A stretch of 64,000 nucleotides of DNA. Origin: CBDCWO01 sp965223405 (GTDB lineage: Bacteria; Bacteroidota; Bacteroidia; Chitinophagales; Saprospiraceae). The stretch lies in NCBI GenBank assembly GCA_965223405.1, contig CBDCWO010000006.1:6944001-7008000 (forward strand), written 5' to 3'. Position numbers and translations under genes: made by a program. The notes beneath the pieces are model-generated. The model was not told where the DNA came from and ran no database searches. It saw only the letters and a program-made list of their open reading frames with translations. Of the stretch, positions 45,610 through 55,900 are shown in pieces. Position 1 is the stretch's first letter. Every line of letters starts with the position of its first letter.

Positions 45610-46695
45610 ATGTATCCAAATATTGCAAAAACCAGTTTGTTTGTCTTTGTACTTTTCATCGTTCAATGTGCATTAATAGATAAGTCTGACGACCAAAAGA
45701 AGGAAGATGCACCTGCTAGTTTTGCTCCCAGAGCCATGAATGCACAGGGTTTTCTGGTCAAATACTCGACGATTGAAAATGTGATTGAGGCCACCGGTAA
45801 CATGGTCGCTAATGAGCAAGTCTTGATTAAGAGCGAATTACCGGGTAAATTAGTTAAACTCTATTTTCGGGAAGGCCAAACGGTAAAAGGCGGTAAACTT
45901 TTGGCAAAGATAGATGATAGTCAACTTCAGGCTCAATGCGAAAAACTAAAAGTTACACTTGAACTGGCAAATAGTGAGTTGGCAAGGGGAAAAAGCTTGC
46001 TAGAAATTCAGGGAATTACTCAGGAGGAGGTTGATCGCATGGAAAATCAGGTTAAATCGATCAATGCAGATCTCAATATCAATCAGGTGCAACAAAATAA
46101 AACTCGTCTTTATGCACCTTTTTCGGGAGTAATAGGCCTCCGACTTGTGAGTATCGGAGCTTATCTGACACCGTCCGAGCCCATAGTACAGCTTCAACAA
46201 ATTCATCCGATAAAACTAGAGTTTGATGTGCCTGAGAAATTTCTTCCTTTGATCCAAAAGGGTCAAAACCTGACCTTTAGTGTACAGGGGTTGGAGGAAA
46301 CCTTTTCTGCAACTGTTTATACTAGCGGGACTGAGATTTCACCTGCAACGAGAACTTTCAAGGTAAGGGCTGTTACACCCAACAAGAACAACGCATTATT
46401 ACCAGGTCAGTTTGCCAATGTACGATTGGTTACAAGCATCAACAATGAAGCAATACTCGTACCCACTGATGCCGTAATTCCCGTGCTGGGAGGGAAGATT
46501 GTTTATTTATCCAAAAATGGAGCTGCTTTCTCTGCTCCCGTTGAAACCGGAGCTAGGAAATCAAATTTGATAGAAATCACAAGTGGTGTGAATGCAGGTG
46601 ATACCGTATTGGTCAGTGGTTTGTTGGCATTATCTAACGGAATTCCGGTAAATATAAGCTCAATTGTCAACCAAAATGAAAATTCGGCCCAATGA
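45610..46695 (+). CDS. RND efflux periplasmic adaptor (membrane fusion protein)
   Basis: 361 residues. The signal ends at a lipobox cysteine (FVLFIVQC). The adaptor layout is clear: barrel-sandwich halves (NMVANEQVLIKSELPGKLVKLYFREGQTVKGGKLLAKID and LYAPFSGVIGLRLVSIGAYLTPSEPIVQL), a short helical hairpin between them (KLKVTLELANSELARGKSLL), then a beta-barrel and a membrane-proximal domain (VPTDAVIPVLGGKIVYLSKNGAAF). It links the inner-membrane pump to the outer-membrane channel. Its stop overlaps the pump start by four bases (ATGA), so the three genes 45610-51037 form one operon. Confidence 0.93.
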   Translation: MYPNIAKTSLFVFVLFIVQCALIDKSDDQKKEDAPASFAPRAMNAQGFLVKYSTIENVIEATGNMVANEQVLIKSELPGKLVKLYFREGQTVKGGKLLAKIDDSQLQAQCEKLKVTLELANSELARGKSLLEIQGITQEEVDRMENQVKSINADLNINQVQQNKTRLYAPFSGVIGLRLVSIGAYLTPSEPIVQLQQIHPIKLEFDVPEKFLPLIQKGQNLTFSVQGLEETFSATVYTSGTEISPATRTFKVRAVTPNKNNALLPGQFANVRLVTSINNEAILVPTDAVIPVLGGKIVYLSKNGAAFSAPVETGARKSNLIEITSGVNAGDTVLVSGLLALSNGIPVNISSIVNQNENSAQ

Positions 46696-49600
46696 GTTTA
46701 GCATCTATCAGTATTTCAAGACCGGTATTATCAACCGTAATTTCTATAGTTATTCTGTTATTTGGTATCATTGGATTCACTTATCTGGGATTGCGGGAAT
46801 ATCCGGTTGTAGACCCTCCGGTGATTAATGTTTCTACCAATTACATAGGTGCCAATGCACAAGTAGTTGAATCTCAAATTACCGAACCACTAGAGGAAAG
46901 TATAAACGGAATTGCTGGAATTCGATCACTATCTTCCACTAGTGCTGATGGTAGGAGTACTATCACTGTTGAATTTGAAATTGGATCGGATCTTGATGCA
47001 GCCGCCAATGATGTAAGAGACAAAGTATCAAGAGCTCAAAGAGCTTTACCTCCGGATGTCGACCCCCCGATAGTAACCAAGTCCCAAACTTTCAATGTGA
47101 TTATGGCACTCACTGTACAAAGTGAAAATAGAGATCTCTTAGGGCTGAGTGAAATAGCAGATGTCATATTTAAGGAAAGGTTACAGACCATTCCCGGTAT
47201 TTCAAACATCAACATTTGGGGTGAAAAAGAATATGCCATTCGTATCCAAATGGATCCGATGAAGCTATCTGCCTATGGATTGTCACCATTAGATGTACGA
47301 AATGCTATACAATCTCAAAATCTTGAATTGCCATCCGGTAAAATTGAGGGAAATCGTACGGAACTGACCATCCGTACCTTTGGAAGACTCAATTCTCCTG
47401 AAGAATTTATGGATATGGTCATCCGGGAGACTAATGGTGTAATTGTCCAACTTCGAGATATTGCTACCGCTGAATTAAGACCTAGAAATTTAAATACCTT
47501 GCTTCGGGGAAATGGCATTCTACCCATGGTTGGAGTAGCAGTTACTCCCCTACCCGGGGCCAACCATATTGAAATCGCGGATGAGGTTTATAGCCGAGTC
47601 GAACAAATAAAGAAAGATTTACCTCCTGACCTTAAAGTTGGGTATGCTTTTGATAGTACGACTTCGATTCGAAAAGCTATTGAAGAAGTGCAGGATACCG
47701 TGCTCATTGCATTTAGTCTGGTAGTGCTCATAATCTTTCTTTTTTTGAGGAACTGGAGGACTACCCTCATTCCTGTAGTAGCTATCCCGATCTCTTTGAT
47801 AGGTAGCTTTTTTGTGATGTACATGTTTGGATTCTCCATCAACATACTCACCTTATTAGGAATTGTACTAGCTACCGGTCTGGTAGTGGATGATGCGATT
47901 GTCATGATGGAAAATATCTACCGGCGCATCGAAGGGGGAATGGATCCGATTCAGGCCGGTAACGAGGGATCCAAAGAGATTTATTTTGCAATTATAGCGA
48001 CCAGCATCACATTAGTGGCAGTATTTTTACCCATCATATTTTTACAGGGGCTCACCGGTAGACTATTTTACGAGTTTGGTATTGTTGTCACCGGAGCCAT
48101 TGTGATATCTACCATTGTCTCTCTCTCACTTACACCAATGCTAAGTTCGCGTTTTTTGCGAAAAAGTAAACATTCAGGAATATATAATTTCACAGAAAAG
48201 ATTTTTGTGGGTATGACTCATTTGTACAATCGTACTTTATCCGTTTTTTTACGAGTAAGATGGTTGTCTTGGCCCATGTTTATTGGTTGCATTTTGGGTA
48301 TTTATTATATCATGCAACAGTTGCCCTCCGAGTTGGCCCCTATGGAAGATAAAAGTGGATTCAGAGTGATTTCTACAGCACCTGAAGGTACCAGTTATGA
48401 TGTGATGGATAACTATGTGGTTGACTTATTAAATATCATCGATACAATACCAGAAAAAAAGGCTTATATCTCAGTGACTTCTCCGGGATTCGGATCTTCG
48501 ACAGCTGCTAATTCTGCCTTTGTCTTTGTGTCTTTAACCGAGCCAAACCAACGCAATCGAAGCCAGGGTGAGATTGTACGAAGTATCTATCCCAAAGTTG
48601 GTCAGCTCAATTATGCCCGGTCATTCATCGCTCAATCACAAACTATCGAAGTCGGTGGTGGATTACGAGGGTTGCCAATCTCTTACGTCGTACAAGCACC
48701 GAACTTTGACAGACTGAAGGAGGTTATACCTGAATTCATGGAGGAGGTGAAAAAACACCCTGCATTTTCAATTACTGATCTTAATTTGAAGTTTAATAAA
48801 CCTGAACTACATCTTCGTATTGATCGCAATCGGGCTCGCAACTTAGGTGTTACTGTTCGGGATATTGCCGAAACCCTCCAGTTGTTCTACAGCGGCCAGC
48901 GTTTTGGATATTTTGTTAGAAATGGTAAGCAGTTTGAAGTTATTGGAGAGGCACAAAGAGTATCACGTAATGAGCCTTCCGATCTAACGAATATTTTTGT
49001 TCGAAATAGGGACGGTGCCCTGATTCAAATGTCTAATCTGGTTAGTTTCGATGAGGAATCCAATCCACCTGCCCTCTATCGCTACAATCGATATATATCT
49101 GCAACTATTTCAGCTGGTTTGACTCCTGGATACACGCTGGGTCAAGGTATCGCTGCAATGGATGAAATTAAAGCCAAAGTCCTGGATGAAACTTTCAGTA
49201 CAGCGCTTACTGGTACTTCTAAGGACTTTCAGGAAAGTTCCGGGGGATTGTATTTTGCTTTTATATTGGCTCTCATCCTTATTTATCTCGCTCTATCTGC
49301 TCAGTTTGAAAGTTTTCTGGATCCTTTCATCATTATGTTTACAGTACCCCTGGCATTAACTGGTGCTTTGCTTGCACTTTGGTTGGGTTCTCACACGATG
49401 AATATATTCAGCCAAATCGGAATTATCGTGTTGGTCGGAATCGTTACAAAAAATGGCATCCTAATAGTAGAATTTGCCAATCAAAGACGACAGGCAGGGC
49501 TATCGACATTTGATGCGGTCGTGGAGGCATCTACTCTCAGACTCAGACCCATTCTAATGACTAGTATGGCTACCATCCTAGGAGTATTGCCTATTGCCCT

Positions 49601-49727
49601 GGCCTTAGGTGCAGCATCTACCAGTAGGATATCTATGGGGATTGCAATTATTGGAGGTTTGTTGTTTTCACTATTACTGACCCTCTATATTATTCCATCG
49701 ATTTATACTTATTTTAAGAGAAAATGA
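46692..49727 (+). CDS. RND family efflux pump (AcrB/MexB type)
   Basis: 1,011 residues. Both halves carry the RND layout: a first helix at residues 10-30, the large periplasmic porter domains, and the membrane motif GIVLATGLVVDDAIVMMENIYRR with the two Asp used in proton relay. The second half closes with IGIIVLVGIVTKNGILIVEFANQ. The length and motifs are those of HAE-type multidrug pumps in Bacteroidota. Driven by the proton gradient, it expels hydrophobic compounds together with the upstream adaptor and the downstream TolC-like channel. Substrate range is not predictable. The end overlaps the channel start. Confidence 0.96.
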   Translation: MSLASISISRPVLSTVISIVILLFGIIGFTYLGLREYPVVDPPVINVSTNYIGANAQVVESQITEPLEESINGIAGIRSLSSTSADGRSTITVEFEIGSDLDAAANDVRDKVSRAQRALPPDVDPPIVTKSQTFNVIMALTVQSENRDLLGLSEIADVIFKERLQTIPGISNINIWGEKEYAIRIQMDPMKLSAYGLSPLDVRNAIQSQNLELPSGKIEGNRTELTIRTFGRLNSPEEFMDMVIRETNGVIVQLRDIATAELRPRNLNTLLRGNGILPMVGVAVTPLPGANHIEIADEVYSRVEQIKKDLPPDLKVGYAFDSTTSIRKAIEEVQDTVLIAFSLVVLIIFLFLRNWRTTLIPVVAIPISLIGSFFVMYMFGFSINILTLLGIVLATGLVVDDAIVMMENIYRRIEGGMDPIQAGNEGSKEIYFAIIATSITLVAVFLPIIFLQGLTGRLFYEFGIVVTGAIVISTIVSLSLTPMLSSRFLRKSKHSGIYNFTEKIFVGMTHLYNRTLSVFLRVRWLSWPMFIGCILGIYYIMQQLPSELAPMEDKSGFRVISTAPEGTSYDVMDNYVVDLLNIIDTIPEKKAYISVTSPGFGSSTAANSAFVFVSLTEPNQRNRSQGEIVRSIYPKVGQLNYARSFIAQSQTIEVGGGLRGLPISYVVQAPNFDRLKEVIPEFMEEVKKHPAFSITDLNLKFNKPELHLRIDRNRARNLGVTVRDIAETLQLFYSGQRFGYFVRNGKQFEVIGEAQRVSRNEPSDLTNIFVRNRDGALIQMSNLVSFDEESNPPALYRYNRYISATISAGLTPGYTLGQGIAAMDEIKAKVLDETFSTALTGTSKDFQESSGGLYFAFILALILIYLALSAQFESFLDPFIIMFTVPLALTGALLALWLGSHTMNIFSQIGIIVLVGIVTKNGILIVEFANQRRQAGLSTFDAVVEASTLRLRPILMTSMATILGVLPIALALGAASTSRISMGIAIIGGLLFSLLLTLYIIPSIYTYFKRK

Positions 49728-51037
49728 AACATTTGCTGACATCCATAATACTTATTATAAATTTCCAGCTGTGGGTAGCCGGCCAGGAATTGCTTACTTT
49801 GGATGCCGCAATTCAAACCGGACTACAAAATAATTACAATATCCTAATAGCCAGGAATAATAACACTATAGCGCAGAATAACAACAACAAAGGAAATGCC
49901 GGATTTTTACCACGACTTAATGCCAACGGAGGCTACACTTATACAAACAATGATTCTCAACTCGAGTTTTTTTCAGGAGACGAACAAAAAAGATCAGGAG
50001 CCAGTAACAACTCTTTTCGAGCGGGAGCCGCTTTAACCTGGACCGCATTTGACGGTTTTGCTATGTACGCAACCCGAGATCGATTGATGCTAACAGAACA
50101 AAGAAGTCAATCCCTGATTGAGAAAGAGATACACGATCTGGTCACCCAGATTCAAAATGCCTATCTCATCTTGGTCCGTCTTCACCAACAAATGGTCATA
50201 TTTGAAGAATCAATTATTCTTGACTTGGCAATCAAAAAGCTTGCCGAGGATAAACTTCAACTGGGATCTGCTACTGAGCTTGAGGTATTACAAACCACCA
50301 ATCAGTTGAATGCGGATAGTTCTGCTTACCTGAATATCAAAGATCAGATCGTTCAAGCTCAAATTACGCTGAACAGACTTATGAATACGGACCTGAATTC
50401 CCGTTACTCCGTTTCATCCACCTGGTCACCTGTTATCCTCCCGGAGAGCAGTGAAATGATTTCTCTGGCTTTGGAACAGAATCATGAGATCCAACTCTTA
50501 GGATATGATGAGAAAATAGCCTTGGCGCAAATACGAGAGGCCAGGGCAGCCCTCTACCCTAGCTTGGATGTAAATCTGGGATATAATTATAGTTTTTCAA
50601 AAGCAGAAGCCGGATTTCTACTTTCAGCCCAGACTTATGGACCAACCTTTGGTATCACGCTTAACTATGACATTTTCCAAGGAAAAAACTTGAAAAAAGA
50701 AATTCACAGTGCGGAATTGTATAATCACAATATTCAATTGACTAAAAAAAACATTGAAGCCGATATCAAATCACAGATTTCTCTTCTATATCAGGAATAT
50801 CTGGCATTATTGGATTTACAGGAGCTGGAAAAAAGAAATGTAATTACTTCAGAAAAAAACGCCAATCTTGCTGGAGAATTGTACAGGTTGGGAAGAGCTA
50901 CTGATTTTGAAGTGAGAGAAGCAATCCTTAACCTACAAAGGGTAAGAGACCGGTTAAGCGATGTTCAATATCGCCAGAAGTCCGCCGAAATCCAATTAAA
51001 AAGTCTGGCGGGAATTCCTCTTTATGAGCCCCAATAA
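49724..51037 (+). CDS. TolC-family outer-membrane efflux channel
   Basis: 437 residues. A signal peptide (SIILIINFQLWVAGQ) precedes two repeats of the outer-membrane efflux protein fold with long helices (LTLDAAIQTGLQNNYNILIARNN, LVTQIQNAYLILVRLHQQM, and later LYQEYLALLDLQELEKRNVI). It completes a tripartite RND exporter with the adaptor and pump before it. The start overlaps the pump stop (ATGA). It is convergent with the next gene, with only two bases between the stops, so no terminator lies between. Confidence 0.93.
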   Translation: MKHLLTSIILIINFQLWVAGQELLTLDAAIQTGLQNNYNILIARNNNTIAQNNNNKGNAGFLPRLNANGGYTYTNNDSQLEFFSGDEQKRSGASNNSFRAGAALTWTAFDGFAMYATRDRLMLTEQRSQSLIEKEIHDLVTQIQNAYLILVRLHQQMVIFEESIILDLAIKKLAEDKLQLGSATELEVLQTTNQLNADSSAYLNIKDQIVQAQITLNRLMNTDLNSRYSVSSTWSPVILPESSEMISLALEQNHEIQLLGYDEKIALAQIREARAALYPSLDVNLGYNYSFSKAEAGFLLSAQTYGPTFGITLNYDIFQGKNLKKEIHSAELYNHNIQLTKKNIEADIKSQISLLYQEYLALLDLQELEKRNVITSEKNANLAGELYRLGRATDFEVREAILNLQRVRDRLSDVQYRQKSAEIQLKSLAGIPLYEPQ

Positions 51038-51039
51038 TT

Positions 51040-51456
51040 CTATAAGATTCCAAATACCTCTTTAACCCGGACTATCATTTGATTTTTGGTCAATTTATTG
51101 GCAGTGACAACCTCTAGGATTTTAGGGTTTGTTGCATAATGATTTTGAACCGCCGTTAATAACTTGTTCTTCATAGCACCTGGACCCATAATGAATAATT
51201 GCTCACTATCTTCCAAATATGGAAGTATGCGTTGCAGATATCTTTTAATCTGATGTCTTTTCTTTTGATCAAACTTCTTTTCTTTGGCAATATGTGTTGT
51301 TCCGGACCAACTTCCTTTATCACCCTCTCCTGCATGATAAATTCGATTTTCGATAAGGGCAGGTATCACTTCAAAGTATTCCACTTCCTCCCCTTCATAA
51401 AATGTGATTACGTATGCTTGTGTTCCATCTATCCAAACACCGGTTTGCTTTCTCAT
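51040..51456 (-). CDS. Conserved protein of unknown function (eRF1/host-attachment-like)
   Basis: 138 residues. It begins MRKQTGVWIDGTQAYVITFYEGEEVEYFEVIP, contains an acidic/aromatic strand, then a basic helix (KFDQKKRHQIKRYLQRILPYLE) and a final LFIMGPGAMKNKLLTAVQN with a closing KNQMIVRVKEVFG. The middle LFIMGPGAMK part recalls the eRF1-like/host-attachment proteins seen in bacteria, but the match is partial. It lacks a signal peptide. It is 2 bases from the stop of the convergent TolC-like gene. Function unknown; the family guess is tentative. Confidence 0.6.
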   Translation of the reverse strand: MRKQTGVWIDGTQAYVITFYEGEEVEYFEVIPALIENRIYHAGEGDKGSWSGTTHIAKEKKFDQKKRHQIKRYLQRILPYLEDSEQLFIMGPGAMKNKLLTAVQNHYATNPKILEVVTANKLTKNQMIVRVKEVFGIL

Positions 51457-51689
51457 TTTATACCATTTTTACGAAATAATCTTATGCGATTGAAATATCA
51501 CCCTTTCTTTTTGATAAGTAAATGATCTTGGTCAAAAGTTTAACTGATTTGGAATTCAGTTTGATTTTTCCATATATTTATTCTAATATTTTGACAAACA
51601 ACAACATTCAATATTGCTATCTATCATTTACAAGATCTAGCATCTGAGTATTTGATGAATTTGGCAGTAATACCCTTAACTTTCAAATC

Positions 51690-52154
51690 ATGATGCTCTT
51701 AAAACGAACATGTATTGCAATCACTATTTTACTTTTTTGTCTAATTTCCACATCATTATCAGCTGTAAATTCAAAAGCCGGAGTTTTACCTGAGTCTTTC
51801 CTAACAACCCATCATATTTATGATCATCAAGGAATGACTACAGAACAATACATTTCCCTATCTACCAAGGATGTCCAGCGAATTTCTGGAAGAAAATTAT
51901 CTCTTCGCGAAAAAATTGCTCTTAAGCTTACCCAGCGGGTAATTCGAAAAAAACTGAAAAAAGGAGAGGAATTTTCATTTGAAGATGCGGCCAATTACAA
52001 TTTCAGTCTGGGTGGCTTCTTGCTAGGATTTTTCCTGGGATTGCTGGGAGTGTTAATTGCCTTGATTGCTTTCCCTAAAGATGTTTTTAAGTCCAGTTTG
52101 GTTGGATTATTGTGTTTTATAATAGTACTACTGTTGGGATTGCTGGTTATTTAA
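51690..52154 (+). CDS. Secreted or membrane protein of unknown function
   Basis: 154 residues. A signal peptide (LLKRTCIAITILLFCLISTSLSA) is followed by a soluble part (residues 25-105) with a basic helix (LKLTQRVIRKKLKKGEEF), and two adjacent C-terminal membrane helices (about 107-127 and 133-153, LGGFLLGFFLGLLGVLIALIAF). Small proteins with this layout recur in Bacteroidota without any assigned role. The first ATG at 51690 is immediately followed by a second ATG, so the exact start is uncertain by one codon. No partner genes are adjacent. Confidence 0.65.
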   Translation: MMLLKRTCIAITILLFCLISTSLSAVNSKAGVLPESFLTTHHIYDHQGMTTEQYISLSTKDVQRISGRKLSLREKIALKLTQRVIRKKLKKGEEFSFEDAANYNFSLGGFLLGFFLGLLGVLIALIAFPKDVFKSSLVGLLCFIIVLLLGLLVI

Positions 52155-52222
52155 CTCAAAGGCCTGAAGCTTCACCTACCGATTAATACTAACTCAAACT
52201 GAAGGTTAACCATAGTTTATAA

Positions 52223-52402
52223 TCAAAAATCTTCGATAGTAACTGGTGGTTGGAAATATTGCTGCATCTTTTTCCAAGGTATTTCCAAGTCCAGGAGCTG
52301 AAATATCACTGTAAATGCGACAAGTATCATCAACCAACCGATAAGTCGGTTTAAAAGTCTCACCTTATTGATTAATCGTTGAGAGTCATCGAATGATTTC
52401 AT
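52223..52402 (-). CDS. 59-residue single-pass membrane ORF
   Basis: An ATG-to-TGA frame of 59 codons. The peptide begins MKSFDDSQRLINKVRLLNRL, with a charged helix, continues with a hydrophobic stretch of about 17 residues (LIGWLMILVAFTVIFQL), and ends acidic/aromatic (IPWKKMQQYFQPPVTIEDF). The AGGAAGAGG just upstream of the ATG could serve as a ribosome binding site. The charge and hydrophobicity pattern is that of a small single-pass membrane protein; no family is recognised. It is the only plausible gene in an 800-base gap. Confidence 0.45.
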   Translation of the reverse strand: MKSFDDSQRLINKVRLLNRLIGWLMILVAFTVIFQLLDLEIPWKKMQQYFQPPVTIEDF

Positions 52403-52588
52403 AGATACCTCTTCCTGATAGGTAAATTACAAAATATCCGGGAGAAGGACCATATTAAATCAATACAAAGTTTACTTAGTGTAACGATATTATTCTTATT
52501 TCAATGGTGATTACGCAGAGAGAACTTTAAGCAATTTTGATACCCTCAGGAAATTTCGTTTAGACGAAATCATCGAAACAAAATTTAG

Positions 52589-52630
52589 CCGATTTATCCA
52601 ATTTTATCCCCATAACGTGCTTTAATTTTG
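52589..52630 (+). promoter_or_regulatory. Repeated promoter module, copy 1 (upstream of susC)
   Basis: CCGATTTATCCAATTT starts at 52589 and TAATTTTG (-7 consensus) lies at 52623-52630. The box start is 41 bases from the last G of the -7 element. The same module recurs at 52801 and 57673. Confidence 0.55.
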
Positions 52631-52645
52631 CGGTAGATCTTTTTC

Positions 52646-52706
52646 GTACAATCAGTTCATCATGTTGGTTGGTTTTGATCTGATGTGATGGCTGATTGTA
52701 CTTTTT
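52646..52706 (+). terminator. Hairpin with T-run 16 bases after promoter copy 1
   Basis: GTACAATCAG (52646-52655) and CTGATTGTAC (52692-52701) make a perfect 10-bp stem, extended internally by CATCA / TGATG, followed by TTTTTATAT. It fits an intrinsic terminator or a short 3'-end RNA of about 70 nt starting near 52637. Confidence 0.55.
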
Positions 52707-52800
52707 ATATAACTTAATCATCCTAATCATTGATACCTTCTGACCTATTCAATAGATCTAATTGAACAGGATGGTCATTGTTAAAACTAGCCAAGAATTT

Positions 52801-52842
52801 CCGATTTGTACAATTTTCCCTTTAAGCATACTTATAATTTTG
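52801..52842 (+). promoter_or_regulatory. Repeated promoter module, copy 2 (main susC promoter)
   Basis: CCGATTTGTACAATTT starts at 52801 and TAATTTTG lies at 52835-52842, 41 bases from the box start to the final G. The susC start codon is 110 bases downstream, after a leader hairpin. Confidence 0.6.
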
Positions 52843-52861
52843 CAATAGCGAGATTTATTAA

Positions 52862-52907
52862 CATACCAGATCATTATGCGCAGGCCGGTATGATGATCTG
52901 TTGTATG
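52862..52907 (+). promoter_or_regulatory. susC 5' leader with two alternative stems
   Basis: CATACC-AGATCAT (52862-52874) can pair with ATGATCTG-tt-GTATG (52893-52907), an 11- to 13-bp stem. Alternatively CATACC (52862-52867) can pair with GGTATG (52887-52892). The two pairings share the first arm and are mutually exclusive. The transcript would start only about 13 bases before it. Confidence 0.4.
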
Positions 52908-52951
52908 GATTTTGAATTTCCACCTATTTAATAATAAAAACGTTTAGTAGT

Positions 52952-55900
52952 ATGAAAAAACTTTCATTACTCATTGTAATGCTGGCCGGAATTTTTGTCA
53001 GTTCAATGGCCCAGCGTACCATCGAAGGTACCGTTAAAGATCAGGCGGGTGAACCCTTGATTGGTGCAAATGTGCTAGTCAAAGGATTATCGGTTGGAGA
53101 TGTGTCTGATTTTGATGGTTCTTACACAGTACAAGTGCCCGAAGGTAACAACATATTAGTGTTCAGTTACACGGGTTTTGAAACGCAAGAAGTTACCCTG
53201 GGATCTTCCAATCAAGTAGATGTGGTCTTGGTAGAAGGAATTACCCTAAGTGAAGCAGTAGTTACTGCTCTGGGTATCGAAAGAGATGAAAAATCCTTGG
53301 GATACTCAGTACAAGAAGTGGATGGAGATAAATTATCCCTGGCACGTGATCAAAACGTAGCTAGTGCCTTAACCGGAAAAGTAGCTGGAGTACAGGTAGT
53401 CTCTGCATCCGGCGCCAGCCTGGGAGGTAGTGCTAATATCCGGATTCGCGGTGCTACAGCTCTGAATGGAGGAAATCCATTATGGGTAGTAGATGGAACT
53501 CCGATTTCCGATGGTAACTTTTCAAATTCATATTCCGGACACGACTATGGTAACCTGGCTCAGGATATCAATCCGGACGATATTGAGAGTATCTCGGTAT
53601 TGAAAGGGCCGTCAGCAACGGCCTTATATGGACAAAGAGCTGCTGGAGGCGTAATCCTGGTAACCACCAAGAAAGGGAAAGCCCGCAAAGGAATCGGTGT
53701 CACCTTAAACTCAAGTGTGACCGCGGAGAATGTACATATCCTACCCGAATATCAAAATGAATATGCCGGCGGATATACCAAAGAGTTTATCAAATCCATA
53801 GATCCGGTAGATGGTAAGGAGTACAACCGTTTGAATTTTTCAGCGGATGAAAGCTGGGGACCTCCCATCCAGGGACAGCCTTATCGACCCTGGTGGACCT
53901 GGTATCCAGGTACCCCTGACTACGGCAAAGTAGTTCCCCTGGAAGCCAATCCGGATAACGTAAGAGACTTTTTTGACACCGGAGTGACCTATAACAATGC
54001 TTTGGCAATGTCCGGTGGAAACGAAAACACCACTTTCCGCTTGTCTTATGCCAACATATCGCAAACCGGAGTTATACCGAATAGTGAATTGAATCGAAAT
54101 AATATCGGAATCAACGCTTCTACGGAACTAACCGACAAGCTGACTTTATCGGCGAGTATTAATTTTGCCAATACCCAAGGTAAAGGACGTCCGGCATTTG
54201 GTTACAGTCCGGCGCAGGGTAGTGTATTACAGTCGTTCAATCAATGGTTCCAACGACAAGTGGATATGGATCAATTGAGGAATTATAAAAATCCGGACGG
54301 TAGTCTACGTAGTTGGAATATACGTAGTCATACCAACCTAAGACCCTTATACTGGGATAGTCCTTTCTTTACTGTATATGAGAATTTCGAAACCGATGAG
54401 AGAGACCGATACTTTGGAAATGTTACTTTGAATTATAAGATCCTAGATGGATTGAGTATTCAAGCTTCTGTGCGCAGAGACAACTATGTCCAGCGTATAG
54501 AGGAAAGAATTGCAACCGGAGGATTGGCGCAAGATCGTTATTCAGAAAGAGTAGCTAACTCCAGAGAGGACAACTATGATTTTCTGATCAACTACGACAC
54601 CGAATTTGGTGATTTTAGTTTTGACGCCAATGCCGGAGGAGGTATCCGCAAGAATGATTTTCACAATAACTTTGTCCGAACTGCTGGTGGATTAAATGCG
54701 CCTAATCTCTTCAATATTAAAGCTTCCATCGATCGCCCAGTAACCAACAGCTTTATATCAGAAAAAGTAGTGCGATCTGTATATGCAGCAGCCAATGTAG
54801 GTTACAAATCAATGCTTTATTTGGGAGCGACTTTGAGAAATGACTGGTCCTCTGCCCTGCCTACAGACAACAATTCCTATCTCTATCCCTCGGTATCCGG
54901 TAGTTTTGTCTTTTCCGAATTGCTGGGAGGCGGTAGTTTTCTGTCGTACGGAAAGATCAGAGGTAGTGTAGCTCAGGTAGGATCGGATATCGGTGCCTAT
55001 CAGACCAACTTTACTTATGGTGCGGGAGTCCCATATGGATCACTCGCTTCTTTTGCTCTTCCAAACACATTAGTGAATGAAGACCTAAAGCCTGCCTTGA
55101 CTTCTTCCTATGAAGTAGGATTGGATGTGCGATTTTTCCGCAACCGGATAGGATTTGATGTGACCTACTATGATCAGCATGCAAAAGATCAGATTCTGAC
55201 CCTTACGGTGCCCGGATCCAGCGGTTTTAATGCGGCGATCATCAATGCCGGTGACATTCAGACTAAAGGAGTAGAGTTGGCAATTAATGCGACTCCGGTA
55301 AGTACTAAGAATTTGAACTGGGATGTGAATTTCAATATCGCCAAGAATACTTCTAAAGTAATCGAGTTGGCAGATGGATTGAACAACCGTCGTCTGGCAA
55401 ATTGGGGTTGGGGAGGATTATCCCTTAATGCACCTGTAGGAGAAGAATGGGGTACTTTCCGCGGAAGAGGTCACAAGATAGATGAAGCAAGCGGTAAGCC
55501 GATTATTACCGAAGAAGGACTGTATGTCAAAGAGAATAACAAAGACTTAGGAGGTCTATTACCTGATTTCACTGGAGGTTTCCGCAATACGATTGACTTT
55601 ATGGGAATCAGCTTAGGAGCGTTTGTAGAATTCCAGGTAGGAGGACAATTCCACTCAGTAACTAAAATGTTTAATTCTTATTCCGGATTATCCCCTGAAA
55701 CAGCAGGTTTGAACGACAAAGGAAATCCGGTAAGAGATCCAGTAGATCAGGGAGGAGGAGTATTTATAGAAGGAGTTTTGGCTGATGGTACACCTCATTC
55801 GACTTACGCAGATGCCCAAGATCTATATGAAGGTAATTTATTTGCCAATAACGAATACTGGATGTATGATGCGAGCTATGTAAAATTGAGAGAAGTGAGT

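Larger units (their letters stand above)
52403..52951. other. Structured leader and promoter region upstream of susC
   Basis: 549 bases without a gene. In order it holds promoter copy 1 (52589-52630), a hairpin with a T-run (52646-52706), a second hairpin (52742-52776, TTCAAT / ATTGAA with outer GACC / GGTC), promoter copy 2 (52801-52842), and a leader hairpin (52862-52907) with the susC ATG at 52952. It thus looks like a duplicated promoter/leader rather than empty space. Confidence 0.55.
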
